Shown here: positions 1 through 9,388 of the stretch, one piece after another
Position numbering within the stretch: the stretch's first letter is position 1
Layout of the letters: every line of letters starts with the position of its first letter
Assembly: GCA_964421245.1 (NCBI GenBank)
Contig: CAYQVW010000002.1
Location: 89,442 to 153,441, forward strand
Reading direction: 5' to 3'
DNA: 64,000 nt
Source: CAYQVW01 sp964421245
GTDB lineage: Bacteria > Margulisbacteria > WOR-1 > XYC2-FULL-46-14
Translations under genes and position numbers: made by a program
The notes under the pieces: model-generated
Database searches by the model: none
What the model saw: only the letters and a program-made list of their open reading frames with translations
What the model was told of the DNA's origin: nothing

Positions 1-995
1 GTCCCCTATTGGTCTCTGTTCTAAATGATAAGGTAAAATCAAAAGTAGAAGAAAAATTAGGGGGATCAAAAACTCAAATAGTAACCGGACCAGAAGGAAT
101 CAAAAAAGCTGCTACAATCCCTCAAGCAAATTTGGTAGTTGTTGCAATTCCTGGCGTAATCAGCCTAATCCCAACAATGGAGGCAATCGCCGCAAACAAA
201 GATATTGCCTTGGCCTCAAAAGAGGTATTGGTCTCAGCCGGAAAATTCTTTATGGACGAAATAAAAAAACATAAAGTAAAAATGTATCCAATTGACTCCG
301 AGCATTCTGCCATTGCCCAATGTTTAAAGGGTGAAGACACAAAAAAAATCAAAAAAATAATCTTAACTGCATCTGGTGGTCCCTTTCTAAAACTAAAACC
401 AGAAAAACTAGCCAAGATGACAGCTAAGGATGCACTGCAACATCCAACCTGGAATATGGGACCAAAAATTTCGATCGACTCCGCCACATTAATGAACAAG
501 GGGCTCGAGGTAATTGAAGCTCACTATCTTTTTGATCTAGACTATTCAAAAATCGAGGTTTTAATCCATCCGCAAAGCGTTATTCACTCTATGGTTGAGT
601 TTATAGATGGTTCGGTCATGGCACAGCTTGGAGCAGCCGATATGCGTGTTCCAATCCAATATGCCCTTTTTGGAATGAATCGTTTTTCTAATATGTGGAA
701 AAAGCTAGACTTAGCAAAGGTTGGAACACTAACTTTTGACAAACCGGACAAAGAGAAATTCCCTTGTCTTGATCATGCCTATTCTGCCGGAAGAGCCAAT
801 GGTACCATGCCAGCCGTAATGAATGCAGCAAACGAAGCTGCCGTTAATCTCTTTTTAAGAGGCAAAATTAGCTTTATCGATATAGCAATTAAAGTTAGAG
901 AAGCAATGGTTCAACACCCACTAAAGAACTCCTCCTCTTTTGATGACATTGTCACCGCCGATAAATGGGCTAGAGATTTTGTAGCGAAAGCTTAG
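1..995 (+). CDS. dxr: 1-deoxy-D-xylulose 5-phosphate reductoisomerase, 5' end outside window
   Basis: Second enzyme of the MEP isoprenoid pathway: it rearranges and reduces DXP to MEP with NADPH and a divalent metal in the cytosol. The reading frame is open to the first base, so the gene begins upstream. About 55-60 N-terminal residues, including the NADPH-binding glycine loop, are missing because of the window edge. Visible family motifs in order are ASKEVLVSAG, PIDSEHSAI, the TASGGPF segment, HPTWNMGPKISIDSATLMNK and HPQSVIHSMVEF; these carry the metal and substrate ligands. The C-terminal helical domain is present and the stop is at 993-995. The stop overlaps rnfG, which converges from the other strand, by 4 bp. 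Identification is secure. Confidence 0.96.
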   Translation, partial: PLLVSVLNDKVKSKVEEKLGGSKTQIVTGPEGIKKAATIPQANLVVVAIPGVISLIPTMEAIAANKDIALASKEVLVSAGKFFMDEIKKHKVKMYPIDSEHSAIAQCLKGEDTKKIKKIILTASGGPFLKLKPEKLAKMTAKDALQHPTWNMGPKISIDSATLMNKGLEVIEAHYLFDLDYSKIEVLIHPQSVIHSMVEFIDGSVMAQLGAADMRVPIQYALFGMNRFSNMWKKLDLAKVGTLTFDKPDKEKFPCLDHAYSAGRANGTMPAVMNAANEAAVNLFLRGKISFIDIAIKVREAMVQHPLKNSSSFDDIVTADKWARDFVAKA

Positions 996-1486
996 TCTTC
1001 TTTTAAGGCTTCTTTTACTCCGTCACAAACTGCACGTGATGTAATCGTCGCCCCAGTTAAAGCATCAATATCTTTTTTGGGTTCTAGCAAATCTTTTGAG
1101 GTTTTGTTTTTAAACTGTGATAAAAATTTTGAATTAGTCGCATTTAATCCAAGCCCCGGAGTCTCTGAAATTTTAATAATCTTGACCCCCGTTACTTGAC
1201 CTTCCTCTCCTATCCCCACAAGCATTTCTACCGAACCAGAGTAACCAATTGGGGCAACAGAAAAAACGCGGCCAATTTCTTTTCCCCCTTCTTTTGCAAT
1301 ATAATATCCGTCTTGTTTTTCAAAACTATCCGCATCCACAATTATTTGTTTCAACGCCTGGTTAATTTCTCGGACTTTATTTTTCTCAATTTCCGGTGCA
1401 GTAACAGTATAAGTCGCAGCCAAGATACCCGCGGCAATTGCGGCAACAGCCGCAAGAAAGGCTCCCATTTTTAAAATGTCTTTCAT
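992..1486 (-). CDS. rnfG: Rnf electron transport complex subunit G
   Basis: Membrane-anchored FMN-binding subunit of the ion-translocating ferredoxin:NAD oxidoreductase, with its flavin domain outside the cytoplasmic membrane. One N-terminal transmembrane helix (residues about 7-30) is followed by an FMN-binding domain. The C-terminal motif is LTGATITSRAV, whose threonine is the family's covalent FMN site. I place the start at 1486 (MKDILKMG) because that ATG overlaps the rnfD stop as ATGA; an in-frame GTG at 1501 is possible but less likely. It is the last gene of a C-D-G operon. No E, A or B subunit follows because dxr converges immediately. Confidence 0.92.
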   Translation of the reverse strand: MKDILKMGAFLAAVAAIAAGILAATYTVTAPEIEKNKVREINQALKQIIVDADSFEKQDGYYIAKEGGKEIGRVFSVAPIGYSGSVEMLVGIGEEGQVTGVKIIKISETPGLGLNATNSKFLSQFKNKTSKDLLEPKKDIDALTGATITSRAVCDGVKEALKED

Positions 1487-2400
1487 TTTCTGTATAGCCA
1501 CGCCATGGCGTGGCTCTCCCTAACCGTTCCAAATTTCTTCCCTGGCAAATAACGGTCGATCAAAGGAACAACCGCATTCATAAGAAGGATTGAATAACAA
1601 ACCCCTTCTGGATATCCCCCCCACAGACGAATAACCATTGTGATAAGTCCACAACCAAAACCAAAGATCCAACCACCTATTTTTGAAACTGGAGAAGTTA
1701 CCGGATCGGTCGCCATATAGATTGCACCCAGCATTAATCCACCAGCTAGAAGGTGAAATAAGGGATCAACTCTAAAAATAAGAGAGAACAATACCACTGT
1801 TCCAAAATAAGAAGCTGGGATTCTCCAATCAATTGTCTTTCTATATAAAAGATACAATCCTCCAAGTAAAAGTGCAATAGCTGAGGTCTCCCCAATTGAT
1901 CCACCAATGTTTCCATAAAATAACGGGCCATAAGCTGCACCAGCAACTAATGGAGTTGCCCCAGAAACAGCATCCCAAGTGGTCATCGCCACCGGATAAG
2001 AGGCTAAAAGAAAAGCACGACCAACTAAAGCCGGATTAAAAATATTATATCCAAGACCACCAAAAAAATGTTTCGCAATTACAATTGCAACCAGAGACCC
2101 AATTATTACCGCCCAAAATGGCGTAGCAGAAGTAATACAAAAAGCTAGAAGCAAACCGGTTAGTCCGGCCGAAGCAATATCTATGGGTTGCGGTTTTTTC
2201 TTTCTTAATCGAAACATTAAAAACTCAAAACCGACACATGATACAATCGCGGTTGTTATAACTATTGCAGCACTTAATCCAAAGAAGTAAAGACTTAAAG
2301 CTAAAACAGGAAGCAGGGCGATAACAACATCGAGCATTACCTTTTTATGATCAGCCCTTATGTGGGGAGCAGGAGAGACCAATAATTTTTCAGAGTCCAC
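1483..2400 (-). CDS. rnfD: Rnf electron transport complex subunit D
   Basis: Polytopic membrane subunit of the Rnf complex that carries covalent FMN and helps couple electron flow to ion transport. It is 305 residues, near the family norm, with roughly nine hydrophobic helices. The motif DAVSGATPL holds the threonine for FMN attachment, and the N-terminal SPAPHIR segment is typical of RnfD/NqrB. It starts with GTG inside the last codons of rnfC, overlapping by 11 bp, and ends overlapping the rnfG start, so the three genes look translationally coupled. Confidence 0.94.
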   Translation of the reverse strand: MDSEKLLVSPAPHIRADHKKVMLDVVIALLPVLALSLYFFGLSAAIVITTAIVSCVGFEFLMFRLRKKKPQPIDIASAGLTGLLLAFCITSATPFWAVIIGSLVAIVIAKHFFGGLGYNIFNPALVGRAFLLASYPVAMTTWDAVSGATPLVAGAAYGPLFYGNIGGSIGETSAIALLLGGLYLLYRKTIDWRIPASYFGTVVLFSLIFRVDPLFHLLAGGLMLGAIYMATDPVTSPVSKIGGWIFGFGCGLITMVIRLWGGYPEGVCYSILLMNAVVPLIDRYLPGKKFGTVRESHAMAWLYRK

Positions 2401-3712
2401 CTTTTCTTATTTCTCCTTTGGCTAGTTTAATTAATTGTACAATATCCCGACGAGAGTTGCAGATATAAGAGCATGCTCCACACTCAATACAGTCCATTGC
2501 ATTAAGCTTTTTGCACATCTCCCAATTTCCCGCCTCGGCATATTCTGCTAAAAGACTTGGGTTTAGGGACATCGGACAAACCTCGGTACAAGCCCCGCAA
2601 CGGAGACAAACGTCCTTTTTTGAATAGTCCATCTCTTCTTCTATCTCTTTCTTGGTAAAAACGACTATCCCAGAGGTTCCTTTGTGTACCGGGACATCAA
2701 TAGATGGAACAGCAATCCCCATCATCGGACCACCACAAACAATTTTGCGAATTACTCCATCAACCCCACCACATTGCTCAATTAAATCTCTATAACTAGT
2801 TCCAATCTTTACGCGCAGATTGGCTGGTCGACGAAGATGTTTTCCGGTAACAGTGACTACTCTGTCAACCAGAGGCATTCCGGTTTTTAGAGTTCTTGCA
2901 ATTTGGGCACAGGTTGCAACATTCATAACCATAGCGGAAACATCCATCGGAAGCTTACCTGACGGAACTTCGCGATTTAGGATTGATTTAATTAATTGTT
3001 TTTCTCCGCCTTGTGGATATTTTGTCTTTAAAGCAACTACTTCTATCCTATTTAATTTCTTTTTTAGATATTGAATCGCAACCGGTTTATTATCTTCTAT
3101 CCCAATGTAGGCCTTATCTACTCCTAGAACTTTTTTACAAACATCAATCCCATAAGCTAGATTAAATACATCATCTAGCATTAAACGATAATCACAAGTA
3201 AGATAGGGTTCACATTCTGCTCCATTTATAATCAAGTTATCAATTGGTTTATCTTTCGGCGGAGAGAGTTTAATATGAGTTGGAAAAACCGCCCCACCTA
3301 ATCCAACAATCCCCCCATCTTTAACCGCAGCAATAATCTCTTTAATTGATATCTTTTCTGTAACTGGATAAGGTTTTATATCATCTGCAACATCTTGTTT
3401 TCCATCAGAATCAATTACAACCGCCACACTCATGCGTCCCATAAATGAAAGGCGCGGTTCAACTGCGACCACCTTTCCAGAGACACTTGAATGTACTGGG
3501 GCAGAAATAAATTTGTCTGATTCTCCAATCTTTTGACCAACCTTTACCAAATCTCCAACTTTTACTAATGAACGGTAAGGAAGGCCGGTACACTGGTGAA
3601 GCTGGATTACGACTTGTTTGGGAAGAGTAGCCTCCTCAATACCAAGTTTTTCTGTTAATCCTTTTTCTTCGGGAGGATGAATTCCGCCAACAAAGGCCCG
3701 TTTAAAAATCAT
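2390..3712 (-). CDS. rnfC: Rnf electron transport complex subunit C
   Basis: Peripheral iron-sulfur and NADH-interacting subunit of the Rnf complex, 440 residues. The N-terminus (GGIHPPEEKGLTEK) is characteristic. A biotinyl-like beta domain, an NADH/FMN-binding Rossmann-like region and an SLBB domain follow. Two 4Fe-4S motifs close the protein: CLRCGACTEVCP and CIECGACSYIC. It is the first gene of the C-D-G operon. The ATG has no Shine-Dalgarno; a TAAAAT -10-like box at 3722-3727 would place transcription start only a few bases upstream. The adjacent repeat at 3743-3864 would supply any -35 region. Confidence 0.96.
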   Translation of the reverse strand: MIFKRAFVGGIHPPEEKGLTEKLGIEEATLPKQVVIQLHQCTGLPYRSLVKVGDLVKVGQKIGESDKFISAPVHSSVSGKVVAVEPRLSFMGRMSVAVVIDSDGKQDVADDIKPYPVTEKISIKEIIAAVKDGGIVGLGGAVFPTHIKLSPPKDKPIDNLIINGAECEPYLTCDYRLMLDDVFNLAYGIDVCKKVLGVDKAYIGIEDNKPVAIQYLKKKLNRIEVVALKTKYPQGGEKQLIKSILNREVPSGKLPMDVSAMVMNVATCAQIARTLKTGMPLVDRVVTVTGKHLRRPANLRVKIGTSYRDLIEQCGGVDGVIRKIVCGGPMMGIAVPSIDVPVHKGTSGIVVFTKKEIEEEMDYSKKDVCLRCGACTEVCPMSLNPSLLAEYAEAGNWEMCKKLNAMDCIECGACSYICNSRRDIVQLIKLAKGEIRKGGL

Positions 3713-3742
3713 ACAATTAAAATTTTAACATAAATATCAACA

Positions 3743-3864
3743 TTCTTTAATCCCTTTTTCTCTAATCTAATCCCTGGATAGTGATCTTCCCTAATTTCCC
3801 GGATATCCGAGAGATCCTGGGACAATCAAAATCTGGGACAAGATCCGGGATCGGGGTTTAAAGA
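3743..3864 (+). repeat. MITE-like repeat, copy A (about 122 bp, terminal inverted repeats)
   Basis: The ends are inverted repeats: TTCTTTAATCCC on the left and GGGGTTTAAAGAA on the right. The body aligns along its full length, at roughly 80 percent identity by eye, with the reverse complement of 58921-59043. It contains an internal palindrome around CCCGGATATCCG. There is no coding capacity. It fills the gap between the start of rnfC and the end of the next reverse-strand gene. Confidence 0.8.
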
Positions 3865-3867
3865 ACA

Positions 3868-4956
3868 TTACTGAGGAAAGAGAATCCTGATTTCGGCAAC
3901 ATTTTTTAAAAATGTATTAGCCTCTTCTGGCAAATCAGCCCCTGGATCCATAGCATAAACCGGTATAGCTTGCCACCGACCATCTATCTTTGCCTCAACC
4001 AAAAAGTGGCTTAATAGTTTATTTTTCCAGTCTTTTGCCAAAATATCTTGATCATTATATTGCGGCTTTAGGTAATAACGAAAAAGAGGAGCAATTCCTT
4101 CCAGTGGCTTTCCAGTTAAATTAATCGGTCCAACTACCATCCATTGATTGTGGGTGCGAACAATCTTCATATCAGGTCCTGCTGCATGGTCAGCAGGAAT
4201 TATTTGAAATCCGCCAACTCGTCCTGTATCAGACGTTGAAATATCAATTACTCCAGCATGGTTGGCCCTAATTCTTCCAGAGCTCAAATAGCGTGTTCCG
4301 GCAAAGCGTCCAACCCCAGTGACTGGTCGAAAGACATAGGCAACCGTCGTACTTGTGTTATCCGGATAAACTAATCTGACCTTCCCCTTAAATTTGTTCT
4401 CAAAAACAATAGATTTTGGATAGTTCTTTGGTCGTTTTACTATTATTGTAAAATCGTCTCCAATTTTTGGAACATATGCGTCCTTCATCTTAGCTGAATT
4501 AACCAAAACAGAACTTCCAATCGTCGGGGCAAAACCTCCACCAAAGATCGATTGATTGGTCTTTTCACTTGTATAAAGGGATGAACTTTTGTTCAAATAA
4601 GAATTATACTTTATTTGTTTAGATAAAAATTCTTGTGGTAAAATCGAAAAGATTGTTTGGGGCCAGCCTGTTTTAATATGAATTGCGTTAACCGCACACG
4701 CTGCAACCTCGCCAACCCCCACCCATCCTGAAGCAGTATAGCCATCATAATTAACCCTATCTACCGGAACTAAAACCTTGGCCTTTTGATACCAATTCTC
4801 ACCGTGATCGGGGCTTACCATAATCTTGCCATCGATTTTATTTTCTATAGAAATACGATAAGATTCCACAAAATCTGTTGCAGAAGCAGAGAAAGAAAAG
4901 ATAAGCAAGAACAGGAAAAGAAAAGGAACCAAGAAGAATCTTATCTTGCCAACCAC
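3868..4956 (-). CDS. Exported protein of unknown function
   Basis: I do not recognise a family. The 362-residue product starts with a basic residue pair and a long hydrophobic stretch ending in SFSASA, a convincing Sec signal peptide cleaved near residue 26, so the mature protein is probably periplasmic or surface-exposed. The mature part is rich in beta-type alternation, contains W-rich segments and has no cysteine cluster. The gene starts at a GTG inside the final codons of pepA, overlapping by 16 bp, so it is probably co-transcribed and coupled to pepA. It ends against the MITE-like repeat. Confidence 0.75.
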   Translation of the reverse strand: MVGKIRFFLVPFLFLFLLIFSFSASATDFVESYRISIENKIDGKIMVSPDHGENWYQKAKVLVPVDRVNYDGYTASGWVGVGEVAACAVNAIHIKTGWPQTIFSILPQEFLSKQIKYNSYLNKSSSLYTSEKTNQSIFGGGFAPTIGSSVLVNSAKMKDAYVPKIGDDFTIIVKRPKNYPKSIVFENKFKGKVRLVYPDNTSTTVAYVFRPVTGVGRFAGTRYLSSGRIRANHAGVIDISTSDTGRVGGFQIIPADHAAGPDMKIVRTHNQWMVVGPINLTGKPLEGIAPLFRYYLKPQYNDQDILAKDWKNKLLSHFLVEAKIDGRWQAIPVYAMDPGADLPEEANTFLKNVAEIRILFPQ

Positions 4957-6410
4957 TGAACTAATGTCCTAACCGGTGTTCCGGTTGCCCCAGAAGACAG
5001 GTAGCCACGAGCTTGATGTAAAAAGGCAGTGCCTGCAATATCAATATGTGCCCAAGGGGTATTGCCTACAACCGCCTGGACAAAAATACCACCAACTGAT
5101 GGTGAAGCTCCTCTTCCCTCTGAACAATTTTTAAAATCAGCAATATCCGATTTTAAATATTCTTTGTACTCTTCATATAAAGGTAACTCCCACATCTTCT
5201 CTCCAGATTTTTTACTTGCCTCCCTAATTTGATTAACCACATCGTGGTCAACATTCCCCATAATTCCAGACGCAACGTCTCCCAGGGCCGAAACACAGCC
5301 ACCAGTTAGGGTAGCAACATCAACAATCTTGGTTGCCCCCAATTTTTGAGCATAATTTATTGCATCTATCAAAAGCATTCTTCCCTCGGCATCGGTTGAA
5401 ATAATCTCGATGGTCTTTCCAGAGTATGATGTTATAACATCCCCCGGTCTAGCGGCCAAACCATCTGGCATATTCTCACAAAGAGGAATAACTGCAATAA
5501 GATTCTTGCGAACTTTTAACTCTGCAGCTGCACGCATGGTCTCAATAACCGCAGCAGCTCCCGCCATATCTGTTTTCATCTCCCAAAGCTTACGGGAGGG
5601 CTTTAGCGATATTCCACCAGAATCAAAAGTCACTCCCTTACCAACCAATCCAATTGTTTCGGCTTTTGGACTATGTTTGTATTTTAATACAACCACCTTT
5701 GGAATATCCTTACTTCCTTCAGAGACAGACAACATGGCTCCAAAACCTAATTTTTTAGGGTCAAGTATCTTACAAGAAAGTCCAACCTCTTTTGACATTT
5801 TAGCTGCGTATTCTGCAATTTTAGATGGTGTCATCTTATTTGCCGGAGCATGCACTAGGTCTCTTGCGTGATTTTGGGCATGCGACCATATTTCTGCTTG
5901 TCGAACACCCGCTTTGATTTTTGGAATTTTATTGTGATCTCGTTCTACAATTGTAAAATCTTTTACCTCAAATACTTTATCTTGTTTTTTCTTGTAGCCA
6001 GCAAACTTATAGCCACCAATTATTGTCCCCTCAATAAGGGCAGAAGCTGCCGATTCTGGATCAAACTCGGGCAATACAGAAACAACATGCCCAGTTTTTA
6101 ATTTTTTGGCAGAGCGAATTGCAATTGCAGCTGCATTGCGTATCACATCTAACTCAAGTTTCTTTTGCTCTCCCAAGCCGACCACTAAAACTTTTTTTGC
6201 AGCAATTCTACCAAAGGTTTGAAGAAGTAGAGATTCGGAAGCGCTTCCCTCAATCTCTCGATTACTTATTGCAGTAGAGATAAGCCCCTTTAGCATTGTA
6301 TCCACTGCTTTGGTTGCAGTAGTTAGATTCTTATTCCCTTTAAAAATATTTACAACCAACAGGTCGCAGGTAGTCTGGGTAATATTGCCAACTTTAACGT
6401 GAATTTTCAT
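4941..6410 (-). CDS. pepA: Leucyl aminopeptidase (peptidase family M17)
   Basis: Cytosolic two-metal aminopeptidase that releases N-terminal residues from peptides; usually a hexamer. At 489 residues it has the normal length, with a variable N-terminal macro-like domain and a catalytic C-terminal domain. Visible signatures are VGKGVTFDSGGISLKPS, KTDMAGAA and the M17 motif STDAEGRMLLIDA (family pattern NTDAEGR, with S for N). Their Lys, Asp and Glu residues bind the metals. The start is supported by GGAGG 4 nt upstream of the ATG. It lies between ndk and an exported-protein gene on the same strand. Confidence 0.95.
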   Translation of the reverse strand: MKIHVKVGNITQTTCDLLVVNIFKGNKNLTTATKAVDTMLKGLISTAISNREIEGSASESLLLQTFGRIAAKKVLVVGLGEQKKLELDVIRNAAAIAIRSAKKLKTGHVVSVLPEFDPESAASALIEGTIIGGYKFAGYKKKQDKVFEVKDFTIVERDHNKIPKIKAGVRQAEIWSHAQNHARDLVHAPANKMTPSKIAEYAAKMSKEVGLSCKILDPKKLGFGAMLSVSEGSKDIPKVVVLKYKHSPKAETIGLVGKGVTFDSGGISLKPSRKLWEMKTDMAGAAAVIETMRAAAELKVRKNLIAVIPLCENMPDGLAARPGDVITSYSGKTIEIISTDAEGRMLLIDAINYAQKLGATKIVDVATLTGGCVSALGDVASGIMGNVDHDVVNQIREASKKSGEKMWELPLYEEYKEYLKSDIADFKNCSEGRGASPSVGGIFVQAVVGNTPWAHIDIAGTAFLHQARGYLSSGATGTPVRTLVQWLAR

Positions 6411-6424
6411 GAGGCCTCCTTTTG

Positions 6425-6844
6425 TCAGAAAAATATCTTCGATTCATATTCAAAAGATTCCTCTGAGTCAGAACCATGTACTAGATTCTTAATGGTCCCA
6501 TATTCAGATAATACATTTTCTTCTTTTAGGTCACCACGAATAGTTCCAGCAATTGCTTTTCTTGGATCAGTCGCCCCCATAACCTCTCGTAGTTTTAACA
6601 CTGCGTTTTCTCGCTCAAGCATAACAACGACAGCCGGGCCAGAGGTAATGAATTTGATTAAGCCATCATAAAATGGCTTGTCCTGATGTATCTTATAAAG
6701 CTTAGAAGCTAGTTCCGAAGTAATTTTAATTGGCTTTTCTTCTATGACCCTAAACCCTTGCTCCTTGACCCTATTAATTACTTCGTCTTTTAATCCGCGA
6801 GAGACAGTATCAGGCTTTAGCATGAAGAAGGTCTTTTCGAGCAC
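6425..6844 (-). CDS. ndk: Nucleoside diphosphate kinase
   Basis: Transfers the gamma-phosphate of ATP to NDPs through a phosphohistidine. The 139-residue product has the conserved N-terminus EKTFFMLKPDTVSRG and the active-site motif NLVHGSDS with the catalytic histidine. I use the GTG at 6844 because the family N-terminus requires those residues. This makes the gene overlap the 3' end of argH by 35 bp, an unusually long overlap that suggests translational coupling. An internal ATG at 6823 would remove the first beta strand. Confidence 0.94.
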   Translation of the reverse strand: MLEKTFFMLKPDTVSRGLKDEVINRVKEQGFRVIEEKPIKITSELASKLYKIHQDKPFYDGLIKFITSGPAVVVMLERENAVLKLREVMGATDPRKAIAGTIRGDLKEENVLSEYGTIKNLVHGSDSEESFEYESKIFF

Positions 6845-8198
6845 GCTTGATAGCCTCCTTTATTTTTTGTGGTGCAGTCCCACCAATATTATCTTTTGAT
6901 TTTACCGATGCCTCGGCGGTTAAAAAGCGTTGAACATCATAACCAAATTTTGGAGAAAAATTCTTAAGTTCCTGTAATGAAACATATTCTAATTGCATGT
7001 TAGAATCTTCACAATAAGAGACAAGCTCGCCAATAATATGGTGGGCCTCACGAAATGCAACCCCTTTATTAACCAAGTAATAGACTAAATCGGTCGCAGT
7101 TAAAAATCCTTTCTTAACTGCTTTTTCCATCCTATCTTTATTTACCTCTAATCCTTTAAGCATCTCTGTATAAATGGAGAGACATCCTTTGATCGTATCG
7201 ATAACATCAAAAATTGCCTCTTTATCTTCTTGCAGATCCTTGTTGTAGGCCAAAGGCTGTGCTTTTAATAGTGTTAAAAGGCTCATTAGCTGGCCATAAA
7301 CGCGACCGGTCTTACCACGAACAAGCTCTGCCACATCTGGATTCTTCTTTTGCGGCATTAACGACGATCCCGTACAAAATTGCTCCGGTAATTCAATAAA
7401 ATCAAATTCATAAGAAGAATAGAGCACTAATTCTTCTGAAAACCTTGATAAATGCATCATTAACATAGACCCAGCATAAGCAAAATCAATTACAAAATCA
7501 CGATCAGAGACCGCATCAATACTGTTTTGAGATATTTTCGTAAAATCGAGTTCTTTGGCCAATAATTTTCTGTCGATAGAAAACATGGTACCAGACAAAG
7601 CACCTGATCCAAGCGGCATAACATCAGCAAGTCTTCTAACCTGCATAAATCTAGTTTTGTCACGATCTAACATTTCATAATAAGCCATTAAGTAATGAGC
7701 AAAAGAAATCGGCTGCGCTCTTTGCAAGTGGGTATAACCCGGCATAAGTTGATTTAGGTTTTCTTCTGCCAGATCAAGCAAAACTGTTTGAAGATTGTTT
7801 ATTAAAGATACTGTCTCAATTACCTTCCATTTAATATACATTCTAAGGTCGGTTGCTACCTGATCATTTCGTGAACGACCAGTATGAAGCTTCTTTCCCA
7901 CTGATCCAATTTTTTGAATTAAAAGTGTTTCAATATTCATATGAACATCTTCTAATTCTTTTTTGAATTTGACCTTTTTAGCTACAATTCCTTTTAAAAT
8001 TACATTAAGCCCTTGTGTGATCTTTTTGCATTCGGCAGAAGATAATATCTTTGCCTTTTGCAATGCTTTAGCATAAGCCAGGCTCTGCGTAATATCTTCT
8101 TTATATAATCTCTTATCGATATTGATCGAGGCGGTAAAGTCTTCAGCAGACTTTGCCATCGCTTTTTTAAATCTTCCGCCCCATGCTTTTTTCGCCAT
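6810..8198 (-). CDS. argH: Argininosuccinate lyase
   Basis: Final step of arginine synthesis: cleaves argininosuccinate to arginine and fumarate. The 462-residue length is normal for this homotetrameric fumarase/aspartase-superfamily enzyme. The signature loop GSSLMPQKKNPD is present with its catalytic serine, as is HTGRSRNDQV in the first conserved region. It follows argG directly; the argG stop and argH start share bases in TAATG, with AAGGAG just upstream. The argF-argG-argH order makes a compact operon. Confidence 0.97.
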   Translation of the reverse strand: MAKKAWGGRFKKAMAKSAEDFTASINIDKRLYKEDITQSLAYAKALQKAKILSSAECKKITQGLNVILKGIVAKKVKFKKELEDVHMNIETLLIQKIGSVGKKLHTGRSRNDQVATDLRMYIKWKVIETVSLINNLQTVLLDLAEENLNQLMPGYTHLQRAQPISFAHYLMAYYEMLDRDKTRFMQVRRLADVMPLGSGALSGTMFSIDRKLLAKELDFTKISQNSIDAVSDRDFVIDFAYAGSMLMMHLSRFSEELVLYSSYEFDFIELPEQFCTGSSLMPQKKNPDVAELVRGKTGRVYGQLMSLLTLLKAQPLAYNKDLQEDKEAIFDVIDTIKGCLSIYTEMLKGLEVNKDRMEKAVKKGFLTATDLVYYLVNKGVAFREAHHIIGELVSYCEDSNMQLEYVSLQELKNFSPKFGYDVQRFLTAEASVKSKDNIGGTAPQKIKEAIKRARKDLLHAKA

Positions 8199-9388
8199 TA
8201 TTTTCTCCTTCTTTTTGCATTAACAACAGACGGTAAGCCAAAAAGATTTATAAATCCCTCGGCATCTTTTTGATTATAAACTGTCTCTTTTTCAAATGTC
8301 GCTAGATCATAGTCAAACAATGAATGCTTTGATTTGCGTCCAACAACTAAGCAATTCCCCTTATAAAGCCTAAGACGAACGGATCCTGTAACATATTTTT
8401 GAGTTTTGTTAATAAAAGCATCTAGAGCCTCTTTTAGAGGGGTAAACCACTGCCCATTATAAATTAATTCTGCATAACGTTTTGCCACTAGCTCTTTGTA
8501 GTGCATGGTATCTCTATCCAGAGTAATTGTTTCAAGTGCCTGATGAGCAGCATATAAAATAGTCCCACCAGGAGTTTCGTATACACCGCGTGATTTCATA
8601 CCAACTAAGCGATTTTCTACAATATCGGTACGGCCAATTCCATGCTTCCCGCCAATTTTATTCAAAGCTTGAATTAATTTAACTGGTTTGAGTTTCTTTC
8701 CATTTACAGCCTTCGGCTCACCTTTTTCAAAAGCTATTTCAACATACTCAGGCTTGTTGGGAGCTTTTTGAGGATTTTTAGTAAGCAAATACATATCTTC
8801 TTTCGGTTCAAACCATGGATCTTCTAAAACTCCGCCTTCGTAACTTATGTGCCACAGATTACGATCTGATGAATACGGTTTTTTCTTGCTTACAGGTATT
8901 GGAATTCCGTGTCTTTTAGCATAGAGAATTTCTTCCTCACGTCCGGTTAGTTCCCAATCGCGCCATGGAGCAATTATTTTCATATTTGGAGAAAGCGCTT
9001 TAAAGGTTAATTCAAAACGTACTTGATCATTCCCTTTACCAGTTGCGCCATGAGCAACTGCATCTGCCTTTTCTTTTTTTGCTATTTCAATCTGTCGTTT
9101 TGCAATTAAGGGACGAGCAACGGAGGTCCCCAAAAGATAATTTCCTTCATAAACTGCTCCAGATTTTAGCATTGGAAACAAAAAGTCTTTTGCAAATTCT
9201 TCTCTTAAATCTTCTATATAGATTTTTGAAGCGCCAGTCTTTATGGCTTTTTCTTTTAACCCATCTAATTCTTCTTCTTGTCCAACATCTGCTGCGTAGG
9301 CAACAACTTCACAGCCATAGTTATCTTTAAGCCACTTAATCATTACAGAAGTATCAAGTCCGCCTGAATATGCTAGAACAACCTTCAT
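8198..9388 (-). CDS. argG: Argininosuccinate synthase
   Basis: Condenses citrulline and aspartate with ATP hydrolysis to AMP. The P-loop-like PP-motif YSGGLDTSV starts at residue 6 when translation begins at 9388. That ATG has GGAGG 6 nt upstream and overlaps the argF stop as TAATG. An in-frame start 24 nt further upstream adds eight residues with no family support. At 396 residues it matches the family norm, and motifs such as HGATGKGNDQVRFE and SYEGGVLEDPW are intact. It is the middle gene of the argF-G-H operon. Confidence 0.97.
   Translation of the reverse strand: MKVVLAYSGGLDTSVMIKWLKDNYGCEVVAYAADVGQEEELDGLKEKAIKTGASKIYIEDLREEFAKDFLFPMLKSGAVYEGNYLLGTSVARPLIAKRQIEIAKKEKADAVAHGATGKGNDQVRFELTFKALSPNMKIIAPWRDWELTGREEEILYAKRHGIPIPVSKKKPYSSDRNLWHISYEGGVLEDPWFEPKEDMYLLTKNPQKAPNKPEYVEIAFEKGEPKAVNGKKLKPVKLIQALNKIGGKHGIGRTDIVENRLVGMKSRGVYETPGGTILYAAHQALETITLDRDTMHYKELVAKRYAELIYNGQWFTPLKEALDAFINKTQKYVTGSVRLRLYKGNCLVVGRKSKHSLFDYDLATFEKETVYNQKDAEGFINLFGLPSVVNAKRRRK

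Noticed and set aside
1497..1516. Perfect 20-bp palindrome AGCCACGCCATGGCGTGGCT at the rnfD/rnfG junction
   Set aside because: It encodes the conserved SHAMAWLY end of RnfD, and the rnfG start overlaps nearby, so chance coding sequence is a sufficient explanation.
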